From Globodera rostochiensis (lineage: Eukaryota > Nematoda > Chromadorea > Rhabditida > Heteroderidae), in contig JAEVLN010000005.1 in assembly GCA_018350325.1 (NCBI GenBank), positions 1,064,142 to 1,128,141 of the forward strand: DNA of 64,000 bases, given 5' to 3'. Both the position numbers and the translations under genes were made by a program. Below the pieces are notes generated by a model, which did not search any database, had not been told where the DNA came from, and saw only the letters and a program-made list of their open reading frames with translations. How positions within the stretch are numbered: position 1 is the stretch's first letter; each line of letters opens with the position of its first letter. Positions 34,510 to 46,822 of this stretch are shown one piece after another.

Positions 34510-37259
34510 CTCATTTCTGCAGAATAATTGGCCTCAAATCCGAGTCATTCGGCCACCGTGGGCGGTATGGTTCAACTTTGGGACCGGCCAATTCAGTCCA
34601 GCACATTCTGGCCAAGTTGGTAGCAGAAATGGCTGGCAAATGGAAAGGCCACCCACCCATGCATTTCTGAGTAACTGAAACTCAATGAAAATAAAATTTC
34701 AAAATCATTAAAAACACTATTTAAGCACCTAATGATTGAGAAAGTTGCGTGAGCTGACTAACAAATGTTAATCATGAATGAGACTTAGTTGATAGGGCCA
34801 AAATTGACCGTGCCACCCATGGTGAAGATTCGGAGGGTGGGCGGAGGGGGGGGGGGGTAAATTCGGCACGCATTGGACGAAAGCGTAATTTGCATTATGG
34901 CAGATGAATTGGGGAACAAGAATGGACAGCTTAAGCATGTGCGAGATGAAGTGAAAAATTGGTTTTGGGCGTTGGCATCCAAAAATGCCAAAAATGGCGC
35001 TAAAATTTAATTTAATTTTTTGTTTTGTTGTAAAAAAACAGCTATCAATTTGGTAGTAAGGAATATCCAAAACAAAAGAAGAAGCTTTTCCAATTTTATT
35101 TTAAAATAGAATAAATTTTTTGAATATTAAAGGTTAAACTTTGTAAATAAATTGAAAAAGATTATTTATCAAAGAACAATAATTATTAATTTAAAATCTT
35201 TTAATGAAACTTGCTCGCCAAAAATGGAATAAAAACATTTCCGTTCGCTTCATATGTTTTTTTAGTATTGGGATATTTGCTATTGGGTCGCTTGTGGAGT
35301 TGTAGCAATATTTGCATAATAAATTTATTATTATTGCATTCTCAGAATGAGCTACATAAAGATGAATAATATTTATTTAATATTTCACTTCCCTTTTAAG
35401 GAATGCTTTAAGTTAACTTATTAATAATTAAAGCATAAAAATGAATTTAAATTTATGCAATTTGCACTATATTCAAAATGACTGAATTTGGACACAAAAT
35501 GAATGAATGAACGAATTTGGAATTTGGCGGAGGCTATGACCGAATAACAAAAAGCGCAAAAGATGCTAATTTCAAGCGTGGGACTTTCTTTCTGTTTGTA
35601 CGTATGAATTAAATTTAGGAAATGGTAATTTTAGGTGGCCCAAAAGTTTTGCGGGGGCGCAATATTTTTGGAATTTGCGTAAGAGCATTTTTTTAAAGAG
35701 AAGCAAAAAAATAAAAGTTGTAATAAAATAAGAAATTGAATCAATTTTTTTTATAAGTTAACCCAAAATAAAATGAAAATTAGAATTCAACCCTGAATAT
35801 TAAAGAGATGACTTTTAATTTATTCAAATAATCAATAAAAATAATCATTTTCTTTTAATTTTGACGGATAATAAGCAATTCCATTCCAAAGAATCGGGAT
35901 TAAATCAACGAAATTTGGCATATAAATGGCTAAATTATTGTTATTTGTGTCTGACGACCAGTGAATTTCTTATTAAATTGCTTATTAAAGTGATTAACCA
36001 AAGCGCCAAAAATACTTTTAGACAAACTTCTGCCTCTCGGGACTCATCAGTGACAGTGATGTTAATTGTTATATAAATGGCACGGCACGAAAAACAGAAA
36101 GCCAACAAAGGTTTTTTTTTGAATCGGGCGCACGTATTTAAATTTTTTCGCATGATGTAATTTTGCAAAAATATTATTGGTTGAATATTAAAAGTAATTA
36201 TTTGTTCGACTATTCCCGCATATATGAAAATTGTTTGAATTAATTTCAAATGAGGTCCACAGCTTTCAAGATTTTTGCATCCTGGAATTTATGAATGAAG
36301 AAGCAAATCTCGATCCCCTCGTTGAAGAGTGGCAATTGTAAAGCCGATTTTCTCGTTGACGGCAAAATTATAGTGTACTTATCAAACAAAAAAAGCATAC
36401 CAAACGAACTTTATGACGCCAACGAAAATTGCTTCCGACAAAAATGTTTCATTCTGACAATTGACAAAAAAATTTACCCAAATTTCACACGAAACACAAA
36501 TAAAACAATGCCAATTTCATAAAGTCAACCGAAATTGCTTTGATAGAATTAAAAGAGAATTTTTTTGCCATTGGAAATTTAAAGCCGGCGAAAAAATAGA
36601 TTAAGCCAAATAAACAAAAAATGTTTATAAGATTGAAGTGAAAAAAAGTTAGAAAAATTGTTTAAGTCAAAGAAAAAAGGGAAAAATATTTGTACAAATG
36701 CTTTAAAGAATATTTACGAAATAAGAAATACATATGAAAAGATAGACTATTAACATTGAAATACTTTTTAAATGGTAAAAATTAAAACAAACTTTTGATT
36801 CTCAAATTTATATTAAATTTTAAAATTAAAACCATTATTTTGGTCAGAAAGTTTTCATAAACTAGAGCAATGTTGATGAGCTCGTCGTATTAATGCCAAT
36901 CGACCAAACATCCGATAGCGTAAAATGAAAGATTTTCAATGTCTGGCTTACAATCCAATGCTTAATGGTGACAGATGTGCTTATTGGCACGCAATGTTTG
37001 CCGGTCTGTGATTCGGAGTTTTCCAATTAAAATGAATAAAAGTGCAAATATCGCATGCGTTATGTTTTTTAAATAATAATTTTCAATATTTTTATTATTT
37101 AAAAACAAGCAAATTCATCCAAATTGTATTTTTGTTTGTTATCCTAGCGTACAAAATATAATTTGGCTTTTAAAATTTAAGTGATTATTAAAAAGTTTCA
37201 AACCCGCTTATTTTAAATCTGCTTTTTTGAATATAAATTATAAAGTCTGAAAATTAAAT
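32334..37259. other. About 4.9 kb gene-free, AT-rich, with poly-G/poly-C tracts
   Basis: No credible gene. Contains C14 near 33714, a C6-G11 junction near 34163, C16 near 34261, C18/G/C5/G31 at 34455-34509, G11 near 34842, and a copy of the dispersed CCGATAGGCGCCG motif at 33119-33140. Short frames at 35861-36522 show no codon or splice support. Confidence 0.55.
34455..34509. repeat. C18 / C5 / G31 homopolymer hairpin
   Basis: A run of 18 C, one G, 5 C, then 31 G, read directly. The tract can self-pair and can form quadruplex or i-motif structures. Its length is likely to be unreliable in any assembly. Confidence 0.9.
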
Positions 37260-39882
37260 GCTCCCCGACCATCCGGGGGTCGGAAAGTCTGCGGTCGTGT
37301 TCTTCGGGGACGTCAAGTCGGGTCGAGGGTAAGCCCAAAAATGCGGTGGGGGTCATTCGCGTACCACCACTCGCGTGTTTTCTAGATTTTAATCCTTATC
37401 TTAACAAAAATGTTAAAATAGAGCTTAGAATGAAGCAAAAATTATAGAATTGTATTCGAAAATGTAATTTTGGTTTATATTTTATTTTATCAAATTTTGC
37501 GGTCCAAAAAATAAAAAAACATAATGTCGGGACGCGAGTTGCCGAGACGCGAGTGGCCGGGACGCAAGTGGCCTGGACGCGAGTGGCCGGGAAGGACGCG
37601 AGTGGCCGGGAAGGACGCGAGTGGCCGGGAAGGACGCGAGTGGCCGGGAAGGACGCGAGTGGCCGGGAAGGACGCGAGTGGCCGGGAAGGACGCGAGTGG
37701 CCGGGAAGGACGCGAGTGGCCGGGAAGGACGCGAGTGGCCGGGTCGCGAGTGGCCGGGACGCGAGTGGCCGGGACGCGAGTGGCCGGGACGCGAGTGGCC
37801 GGGACGCGAGTGGCCGGGATGCGCGTGGCCGGGACGCAAGTGGCCGCGACGCGCGTGGCCGGGATGCGAGTGGGCGGGATGCGAGTGGCCTGGATGCGAG
37901 TGGCCGGGACGCGCGTGGCCGGGACGCGCGTGGCCGGGATGCGAGTGGGCGGGATGCGAGTGGCCTGGATGCGAGTGGCCTGGATGCGAGTGGCCTGGAT
38001 GCGAGTGGCCGGGATGCGAGTGGGCGGGATGCGAGTGGCCTGGATGCGAGTGGCCTGGATGCGAGTGGCCTGGACGCGCGTGGCCGGGATGCGAGTGGGC
38101 GGGATGCGAGTGGCCTGGATGCGAGTGGCCGGGACGCGCGTGGCCGGGACGCGCGTGGCCGGGATGCGAGTGGGCGGGATGCGAGTGGCCTGGATGCGAG
38201 TGGCCGGGACGCGCGTGGCCGGGATGCGAGTGGGCGGGATGCGAGTGGCCTGGATGCGAGTGGCCTGGATGCGAGTGGCCTGGACGCGCGTGGCCGGGAT
38301 GCGAGTGGGCGGGATGCGAGTGGCCTGGATGCGAGTGGCCGGGACGCGCGTGGCCGGGACGCGAGTGGCCGGGACGCGAGTGGCCGGGACGCGAGGGCCT
38401 GGACGCGAGTGGCCGGGACGCGAGTGGCCGGGACGCAAGTGGCCTGGACGCGAGTGGCCGGGACGCAAGTGGCCTGGACGCGAGTGGCCGGGACGCGAGT
38501 GGCCGGGACGCGAGTGGCCGGGACGCGAGTGGCCGGGACGCGAGGGCCTGGACGCGAGTGGCCGGGACGCGAGTGGCCGGGACGCAAGTGGCCTGGACGC
38601 GCGTGGCCGGGACGCGAGTGTCCGGGACGCGAGTGGCCGGGACGCGAGTGGCCGGGACGCGAGTGGCCGGGACGCGAGTGTCCGGGATGCGAGTGGCCTG
38701 GATGCGAGTGGCCGGGACGCGCGTGGCCGGGACGCGAGTGGCCGGGACGCGAGTGGCCGGGACGCGAGTGGCCTGGACGCGAGTGGCCGGGACGCGAGTG
38801 GCCGGGACGCGAGTGGCCGGGACGCGAGTGGCCGGGACGCAAGTGGCCTGGACGCGAGTGGCCGGGACGCGAGTGGCCGGGACGCGCGTGGCCGGGATGC
38901 GAGTGGCCTGGATGCGAGTGGCCGGGACGCGCGTGGCCGGGACGCGATGGCCGGGACGCGAGTGGCCGGGACGCGAGTGGCCGGGACGCAAGTGGCCTGG
39001 ACGCGAGTGGCCGGGACGCGAATGGCCGGGACGCGCGTGGCCGGGACGCAAGTGGCCGCGACGCGCGTGGCCGGGATGCGAGTGGGCGGGATGCGAGTGG
39101 CCTGGATGCGAGTGGCCGGGACGCGCGTGGCCGGGACGCGCGTGGCCGGGACGCGAGTGGCCGGGACGCGAGTGGCCGGGACGCGAGTGGCCTGGACGCG
39201 AGTGGCCGGGACGCGAGTGGCCGGGACGCAAGTGGCCTGGACGCGAGTGGCCGGGACGCGAGTGGCCGGGACGCGAGTGGCCGGGACGCGAGTGGCCGGG
39301 ACGCGAGTGGCCGGGACGCGAGTGGCCGGGACGCGAGTGGCCGGGACGCGAGTGTCCGGGATGCGAGTGGCTGGGATGCGAGTGGCCGGGATGCGAGTGG
39401 CCGGGATGCGAGTGGCCTGGATGCGAGTGGCCTGGATGCGAGTGGCCTGGATGCGAGTGGCCTGGATGCGAGTGGCCGGGACGCGCGTGGCCGGGACGCG
39501 AGTGTCCGGGATGCGAGTGGCCGGGATGCGAGTGGCCTGGATGCGAGTGGCCTGGATGCGAGTGGCCGGGATGCGAGTGGCCTGGATGCGAGTGGCCGGG
39601 ACGCGCGTGGCCGGGACGCGAGTGGCCGGGACGCGAGTGGCCGGGACGCGAGGGCCTGGACGCGAGTGGCCGGGACGCGAGTGGCCGGGACGCAAGTGGC
39701 CTGGACGCGAGTGGCCGGGACGCAAGTGGCCGGGACGCGAGTGGCCGGGACGCGAGTGGCCGGGACGCGAGTGGCCAGGACGCGAGTGACCCGCTTCACC
39801 TAAATGTCACGGGTCAGGATCAATATGCAGCTATGTCTGATGTCGGGGACGTTGCGCATTGGGGGCGCGGGGGTCGGGGATA
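37260..39882. mobile_element. Expanded G-rich element containing a 15-bp minisatellite
   Basis: The outer ends are CTCCCCGACC near 37262 and, on the other strand, ATCCCCGACC near 39881, suggesting terminal inverted repeats. The left part carries GTCGGGTCGAGGGTAAGCCC followed by AAAAATGCGG, the core also found at about 20489 and 45099. The array fills 37524-39790. That the array arose inside an element is inferred from these flanks. Confidence 0.5.
37524..39790. repeat. 15-bp GC-rich minisatellite (GACGCGAGTGGCCGG), about 150 copies
   Basis: Consensus GACGCGAGTGGCCGG, with recurring variants GATGCGAGTGGGCGG, GACGCGCGTGGCCGG, GACGCAAGTGGCCTG and a 14-bp GACGCGAGGGCCTG. The first part (about 37590-37745) uses a 19-bp form with an extra GAAG. 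Variants recur in blocks (for example around 38390, 38545 and 39650), giving a higher-order structure. The period is a multiple of three and lacks stops, so most frames on both strands are open for 600-776 codons; these are not genes. Confidence 0.97.
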
Positions 39883-40685
39883 ATATAAGTCTTTATGCGC
39901 GTTATTTTGTCGTTGGCATTTCATTCAAACACCGGCGACAGATGGATATGCCCGCGTGTATAATAATTAGTTGCGAATGAAAGGTTTTTGTACATAAAGA
40001 GGGTTCACACGACATTTGTCTAGCCAAAATCATTTAATTACATAGTTGAGTAGGTTGGCACGGCACGGCACATTTCAACAAAGCATTGATGAGCTTGGCA
40101 TTTGAAAATGAACAAATATATGACTGCTTAATATTGCTATCATTAAAAATTAATTTTAAATAAAAGTTCTTGCATTTTACATTTTGTTTTTAGAAATGTT
40201 TCATAAATACAAAAGGGCCAAAATATTAAATATATTACAAATACAATAAATGCAAAAACACACAAAAAAACATTTCGTGCCCGCATTGTCTAAAGCACAC
40301 CTTTTAATTTAATTACCTAACCAAATAAATAACAATAAAAAAACATTTCAATGCGTCTGGCAAAAAGATTTGGTGGAAATTGAACTCACTAAAAAGAGTG
40401 CTTTAGGAATTGAAAGATTTGGCAGAAAAGGATTTTGAAAAATGAGAATTAGGATGAGAACTTGTGGACTTGCGGAAGTGCATTGTTTTAAGGTTAAAAA
40501 GATTTCAAAAAGCTAAAGCAAAATTAACAAAATATTTGCAAAAAATTAAAAATGTTGGGTTTCATATTTGACTTTGCATTTTTTGTAAAAGCAAAAAAAA
40601 ACGATTATTTATTTTATTTTGTGTGAAATTTATTTATAAGAGATGCCCGCTTAGGCAATGCTAGAGAATATTCAAACAATCTTAT

Positions 40686-40797
40686 AAATAATTGATGGTA
40701 TTTATTTATTATTTATTATGTCAATTTAATTGACGCGTTCTAATAATTGATGGTATTTATTTATTATTTATTATGTCATTTTAATTGACGCGTTCTC
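40686..40797. repeat. Two-copy tandem duplication of about 56 bp
   Basis: AATAATTGATGGTATTTATT through GACGCGTTCT occurs twice head to tail, with one A-to-T type difference. Confidence 0.9.
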
Positions 40798-41417
40798 TTT
40801 AAAGTCAACATTTTCACGAAAAGAAGCCCACAATTTCCATGAATATGAAATGTTATGTTGCTGATGTACTTTTAAAGCGGGCAAAACGATAGCATTTGAT
40901 GATTTTAATGTTTTGGATATCAATCGGCATTAAATTAAAAAAAAAAAGATTAATTGAGACAAATGTCAAAGCGGACGAACAATTATTAAAGTTTAGCTAA
41001 AATTAGAAATTTCTGATTTGTCAACTTTTATGTTTGGTTGTGTTTTTGAAAGTGAAAATTAATAGACATATCAATTAAATGAAAAACTGTGAAATAAAAA
41101 AATTTTCTAAAATTTGAATCGAATTTTGTCACGTAATCGCTTTGTTCAAAAAAATGTTCAATTTAAATCAAATTGAACTTTTTCAAGACAAGAACCCAAC
41201 GCAGACAGCTGGAAAGGTATTTGTCGCGTGCCTTTAGTGCAAAAATGAAATAATGGATGAAAAAATACATAACCGACGGTAATTTGACCCCTTGAGGGTT
41301 CCTACGCCATAGGCAATGAATGAATGCCTCAGGGTGAAATGTGCTTTCAATTCAGCCACCCTAACTGCATTATATGGCTTTTTCTTTTTTTTGATAAGTA
41401 AACATATGGCTTTATGG

Positions 41418-41535
41418 TAGGGATGGGCGCCGGCGAAAGAAATTTTGGAAATCGATTTTTCCGACCCCAAAAATGTCGGAAAACGGAATTCGACCAAAAA
41501 AAAATTTCGGAAAACGAATTCCAACCCTAAAATGT
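41418..41535. mobile_element. Short-motif element with TAGGGATG end (degenerate)
   Basis: TAGGGATGGGCGCCGG followed by repeats of TCGGAAAACGGAATTCGACC type and CCCAAAAATGTCGG, a core shared with the 45-kb element. No clear right terminus. Confidence 0.4.
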
Positions 41536-42381
41536 TGGAAATCGGTCTTTATATGTCAGAGCAAATTAAAAGAAATTATAAATTCCAAATTAAATTCTAT
41601 TTTTTATTGCATTAACCTTTCTAAAGTCTGGATTTGTACAATAGTTGCAAAATCTAAATCAATATTTTGCCATTTTTGCGTTTTGTTAAGAAAAATGCAA
41701 TGAAAACTTTTTAAATCAATTGGTCCAAAATTTTCAATGCTCAATTAACAATATTTGATACTTTTTGTGTTTTGCCCATATTTTTTGGCTGTTTTTGGTC
41801 AATGGTATTAATCAATATTTTGGAATTTCATTTTTATGTAGTCGGTATTTTTAAGTCCCATATATATTAGTCCTTAAAAATTTGAGCTTCTTTCACATTT
41901 GTTTATTTCGCTTTTCAGAAACTGTCGACAGAGCAGACGAAATGGGCACGCTGTTTAAATTTCAAAATATTGAAGTTGAGTAAAAAGACGGCCGATCAAA
42001 TTTAAACTTATCCATATTATTCTTATGCTTACTAAACATTAGGCCCAAAAAGATTGTAAACTACGTTACCTAAATTAGTAAAAGACAAATTGAAGATCGC
42101 AAACCCCCCCCTCCCCCGATAATTGTGGAGACCAAACAAATTATCGGAAGAATAAGTAACTACAAAAATTGTTGCAGTTTAACATTACTAAAATAACATT
42201 TGTAAATTTTGATCAGCCGATTTGATAAACGAGTGATCAGCAAAAATTTGTCCAATTGGGCGGAGTGCGTAATACAGTGTGAAGTTTGCTTATAAAAGCC
42301 CTTAAGATTGCAAGTTAATCAAATGGAATAAATCTACTAAAATCCTCCAAAGCTTTCAAAAACAAAAATCAATTCACGGAA

Positions 42382-42879
42382 ATGTCCTTTCTTCGTTTTC
42401 TCGCTGTTATTCTTCTGATCACTTTGGGCGCTTTTGTTGACACAAATAATGCTTATGGAAATACAGAAACGTTGGTTTCTGCTCGTTCTTCCAATGTACG
42501 GACTCCGTCCGTCCTCCGTGTTCGTCGAGGTTTAAAATTTTTTATTTTTTTTTAAAAGGACCAAAGTAATAATAACAAAATGTTTGTTAATTTGTAATAG
42601 AGTGAAGGGGTAAAATAGTAAAGCGGTTTCCCCCGTTTCAAACCCTGAAATTTAAATAAATTTTCAAAATTTTATAGTTATTTTTGTGAAGAAGGACCGT
42701 CAAAAACTGAATGATTGATTTAATTCTCATTTTGTCTGCCAATGAAAATGGTCAATAGAATTGTTGGAACACTTTTCGACTTTGTGATGTTTATATTAGC
42801 AGACGGAGGCGGAGGTCACCACCACCATCGCCATCACCATCACGAACATCACGGGCACGACGGTTGGAGAAGGAAATGA
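42382..42879 (+). CDS. Small secreted His-rich prepropeptide (divergent copy at 42 kb)
   Basis: Exons 42382-42539 and 42803-42879. The signal peptide MSFLRFLAVILLITLGAFV is clearly of the family. The propeptide is different and longer (polar, Ser/Thr/Asn-rich) and ends in LRVRR. The second exon gives GGGGHHHHRHHHHEHHGHDG followed by WRRK. TATAAAAG at 42291-42298 is 91 bp upstream of the start. The intron is 263 bp, longer than in the other copies. The most diverged intact His-type member, so the family predates the local duplications. Confidence 0.8.
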
Positions 42880-43558
42880 GAAGATTGGAAGGGGCTGAAA
42901 GCGAGAAGCAACAGACTTAAAAGACAAAATATGTTATGTAATTTATGTAAAGATTAATATAAATTTTTTTAAATATATACATTGAAACAATTTGGGTCCA
43001 TTGTTACTGATTAAAAGAAAATATGGGGATCATAGGGCCCATTCACAAATCACCCACTAAAGCAAGAATAAAAAAAAGTTTGTCCGATCACACTATGAAA
43101 GTGAAGAAGGCTGTGATTAGCATTTCAATTTTAAGCTTTTCTAAATAGAAAATATTAAATTTTAAAATCCTCTCCGTTTCCTTTAAATTCAGCTTTAACC
43201 ATTTTATTTTTGCTCAAAATCCTAAGCTTGTTTAAATTATTATAAAAACTGAACGCGAATTTATAAATATTTATTTGTCATTATTTAACACTTAGTCGGG
43301 TGCATTTTTGGTTCGCGTTGGACGAAAATAAATCATTTTATTAGAGAGAAATGGTGAACAAACGCAAAGAGGTGGGATGGGTAAGACGCGCCTTTGCTGT
43401 TGATATGATCGCCTCTCCTTGATAACCTCCGATCGGAGGTTAGGTTTAAGGGTGGGGGCTGATCGATCGACGAAAATGATTATTCCGTTGATACCTTTAA
43501 ATCATTATCCCATTACAATACTCATAGAAATGATTACTATTAAAATTTCAGATTTTAA
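42880..43558. other. Intergenic between peptide gene and kinase
   Basis: AT-rich 3' flank and kinase upstream region. An AG acceptor at 43550-43551 leaves open the possibility of an upstream kinase exon. Nothing else. Confidence 0.5.
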
Positions 43559-45814
43559 ATGGATTTTGACTCTAATAACTCTCGTAAATGCCATGAGAAC
43601 GCAAAAATTTGGCCATCATTACCGCCTGATGGTGGCCAACAAAAACGGTTGAAGAATTTTAAAAAATTGAAGGATTTGGGACGAGGGGCTTTTGGCATTT
43701 GCGCTCTCTTTAAGGTAAAAAGCATGCTGGTAATTTATATTTCAAAAAGTTCCGCTTTCATAAAATGTTTTTGCAACTTTATAATATTTTTTTAAATTTG
43801 GTTTTAAATATTAAAGTAAAATAATTAGTCTAAATGCTTTGAAAACAGGATGAAACAAGCCGATTGAACAAGAAAGTTGTAATCAAGCGTGTCTCCCTTG
43901 AATGTCAAAGCGAAAATGACAAACGAGCAATTTCATGTATTCAAACAAATTAAAGAATTAATGAACAATAAAAATAGTTCATTTTAGTCTTTAAAAATAT
44001 TAACTTTTTTTTAAAATGTTAAAGTAAGTTAAATCAACACTAAATTTTTAAAGATGAAGCCAGCCTGTTGAAGAAGCTCTCTCACCCAAACGTCATTCGT
44101 TTTCATGACTCATTTGTTGAGTTGGAGCAGTTGTGCATTGTAATGGAATATTTGGATGGGGGCACAATGGAAAGGTTAAAAATATAATTGAATTGTTATT
44201 TAATCTATCATTAAAAAATATTTTAGGATGATTCAGGAGCGTAAAGGCATCAAAATGGGTCAAGACTTAATTCTCTACTATTTTGCACAGGTATTATGAA
44301 TTAGAGTTGAGGAAAAGCTAACATTTTCCAAACAGTTTTTGATTTAAAGCAACTTTTTAGTGCCTAAATTGTCTACTTTGGCGTTTTTTAAAGCACACTA
44401 TTTTGCCATTGATAAAGTTTTAGTGATGCCAGGTTTAGAATTTATTTTAAGAAAATGCAAAAAATGAGCCATTTTTACGTTTTAGTTAATTAGTGCCAAA
44501 AAATCTACGCTCTAATTTTAAAATTAAATCAAATCTTTAAATTTGCCATTCAAAATTAAACGGTTAACTGAAGGCCACAAAATCCCTCGTCTTGTCTAAA
44601 AACTAATTAGCTAATCAATAATAAATGGATTATTTTTAATATTATATTTTTTGCAGATTGTTTTGGCATTGGACCACATGCATGCGTTAAAAATTCTGCA
44701 TCGCGATATCAAAACAGCTAACATATTTTTGAACAGAAAAATGACCATTGTCAAGGCTTGGCAATTGTTTTATTAAATATATTAAAAAACAGATTTTAGG
44801 TTGGAGATTTCGGTATCAGTAAGGTAAAAATCTTTCAAAAAATCCAAGTTTGCAAAAATTACTTTTTGTGAAGGAATTAAATTCAAAATGTGCTCAAGCA
44901 TCAACCTTTGTGGGTACAATGAATTACGTGTCGCCAGAAATATGCGAAGGTCGTAAATTAAATTACATCATTTAATTATCAGCTTAAAACTAAATTTATG
45001 TAGAGCGCTTTAATTAAATTCTATAAGATTGTATAAATAAATATTTTAGGAGTGAGAAAGTCAGGGGTCGGAGTTCTTTGGGGGCGGCGTGTCGGGGGGT
45101 CGGGGCGAGGCCCAAAAATGTCGGGGGCGTCGGGGTCGGGGAACATCCCTAATAAATAAGTAATAAATTTAAACAATTACCAGTAGTAATCAATGAATAT
45201 TTTATTCATATGAGTAATTAAATAAAATAGCAAAAACAATTTTTTGAAATTGTAAATACAAATTTTATGTTTTCTTTCTTCACAGGGCGTGCATATGGTC
45301 CAAAATCGGACATTTGGGCCGTCGGCTGTGTCCTTTACGAATTGGTGGAAGTAAATAATACGAAAACAAAAAAAGTTAAAATAAAAATATTAAAGTTGCG
45401 CAAAGCCTTCGACAGCGACTCCATCCAACTTCTTTTGCTCAGAATTGCAAGGGTAAATATTTAATTTGTTTCTTATTTTTTATTATAAATATTTTTAGGG
45501 TCAACATGGGCCTATTGCTTCAACAGTAACGCCAGGAATGCGTGAACTAATTGAACACACTATGGAAATTGATGAGAGTCGACGGCCAAATACAACCGGT
45601 ACAATTTTTATTTATTTTAAAATTTATATTAATTTTTTTATAAAACACATTCATTTGTCAGAAATACTCCTAAAACCGATGGTATTGCAAAAATGGATGG
45701 AAATTCATACAAATTTGGGTAAAAATTTCAATTTTGACACAAACCAATCCTAAATGAAATAATTTAGGGCGTATTGAACCGGACATCGAACTATACACCA
45801 AGGAAACGCACTAA
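43559..45814 (+). CDS. NEK-family (NEK8/9-like) serine/threonine protein kinase, catalytic domain only
   Basis: Twelve or so exons join in phase to about 315 aa. Kinase landmarks: glycine loop GRGAFG (41-46), VVIK lysine (65), alpha-C glutamate in YEASLL, hinge MEYLDGG, catalytic loop LHRDIKTANIFL, GDFGISK, then STFVGTMNYVSPEICEG (the NEK activation-segment pattern) and SDIWAVGCVLYELVE. HPNVIRFHDSF and the SPEICEG form resemble NEK8/NEK9 more than other groups. No RCC1 repeats or coiled coil follow: the protein stops about 35 residues after the domain. The intron after MTIVK uses a GC donor (AAG|gc). A G-rich MITE-like insert lies in the intron at 45058-45155. All catalytic residues are present, so activity is plausible. 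Related NEKs act at cilia or in endocytosis and moulting in nematodes. Confidence 0.88.
45058..45155. mobile_element. G-rich short-motif element inside a kinase intron
   Basis: AGGGGTCGGAG through GTCGGGGAACATCCCTA, with the core GTCGGGGCGAGGCCCAAAAA shared with 20489 and 37317. The right end, CATCCCTA, matches the TAGGGATG end of other elements. Intronic, so tolerated. Confidence 0.55.
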
Positions 45815-45879
45815 ATTTTGGATGCTTTTTAAAAATAAACACAATTAATCAATCGATAAATGATTACCCCCATTTAAAC

Positions 45880-45990
45880 TACAAAAAAAGAGCAAAATCT
45901 TTTGAAACTACAAAAAAAGAGCAAAATCTTTTGAAACTACAAAAAAAGAGCAAAATCTTTTGAAACTACAAAAAAAGAGCAATTCTTTTG
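45880..45990. repeat. 29-bp tandem repeat, about 3.8 copies
   Basis: The unit contains AAACTACAAAAAAAGAGC and ends in ATCTTTTG. Directly downstream of the kinase stop. Confidence 0.9.
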
Positions 45991-46031
45991 AATTAAGCGA
46001 TTTCCAATATTATAAGCTGGCTGATCTGTAC

Positions 46032-46210
46032 AATATTTTGAACTGGGCAATGGGGAGTCACTTTCATGACATGCCCAACGTTGATGATTTAGTTAAATGA
46101 TTCAATTATCCATGCAAATTAATATTTTGAATTGGGCAATGGGGAGTCACTTTCATGACATGTCCAACGTTGATGATTTAGTTAAATGATTCAATTATCC
46201 ATGCAAATTA
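46032..46210. repeat. 89-bp two-copy tandem duplication
   Basis: GGGCAATGGGGAGTCACTTT through CATGCAAATTA occurs twice with two or three substitutions. Confidence 0.9.
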
Positions 46211-46822
46211 CCTAATTTGTAAGCCCATTCCATTTCATCAAATGGAGGGCTTCCAGTAGTCATTAATAGGGCCGCATATTATGTGGAAATCCATATTTTT
46301 TTGCGCACTCGAACAGCGTAAAAATGCCATAAGTATGTAGTGTTTTTAGCTTTGGTTGGAGCTTCTAGAGCCCATTTTATAATCCTTTTCCATATTTCGC
46401 AATTTTTATCCATATTTCGCCAAAATTCCTTAACAAAAATGCAATAAAAACGAAAAATTACCCATAAGGATCGACTTTTTAAAAATTTTGAAAAAATGCA
46501 CCCCTAAAAATTGACTTTTTCGCCACTAAGAATTCTGCCACCAAAAAATGAAAATTTCTTAAATTCTGCTTATTTTCAAAAAATTTTTCTGAAATGCCAT
46601 TAATTCACATATAAAAATTTTTATTTCTTTTATTAGTCCAATTAGGAAAATATTGCCTATTTTTTGCTATATTTGAAAAAATTTTCTCCATATTTTGTCC
46701 ATATTTTGCAATTTTTTAACCATAGTTTATGGCCATATTTCGAGATTTTTTGTAGTCATTAAATATTAGTTTATTTTAATAATTTTACTGATAAACGACA
46801 GTTGGTATTTCTAAAAGCAAAA

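Larger units (their letters stand above)
39883..42290. other. Gene-free, AT-rich; small duplications and one element end
   Basis: Contains a perfect or near-perfect 55-56-bp tandem duplication at about 40686-40797 and a G-rich element end at 41418-41535 (TAGGGATGGGCGCC, then TCGGAAAACGGAATTCGACC-type motifs). No gene supported. Confidence 0.5.
45815..46822. other. Intergenic with two local tandem duplications
   Basis: Contains a 29-bp repeat (3.8 copies) at 45880-45990 and an 89-bp duplication at 46032-46210, then AT-rich sequence with repeated CCATATTT motifs (46270-46745). No gene seen. Confidence 0.55.

Noticed and set aside
34445..34678. Pro/Gly-rich open frame (MSAAPPPPPRP...)
   Set aside because: Produced by the C18/G31 homopolymers. 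No other coding signal.
35861..36522. Three short frames suggesting a gene
   Set aside because: No consistent splice sites joining them and no recognisable motif or signal peptide.
37396..39883. Six overlapping frames of 611-776 aa in the GC-rich array
   Set aside because: Artefacts of a stop-free 15-bp repeat. Present on both strands with no start context or conserved domain.
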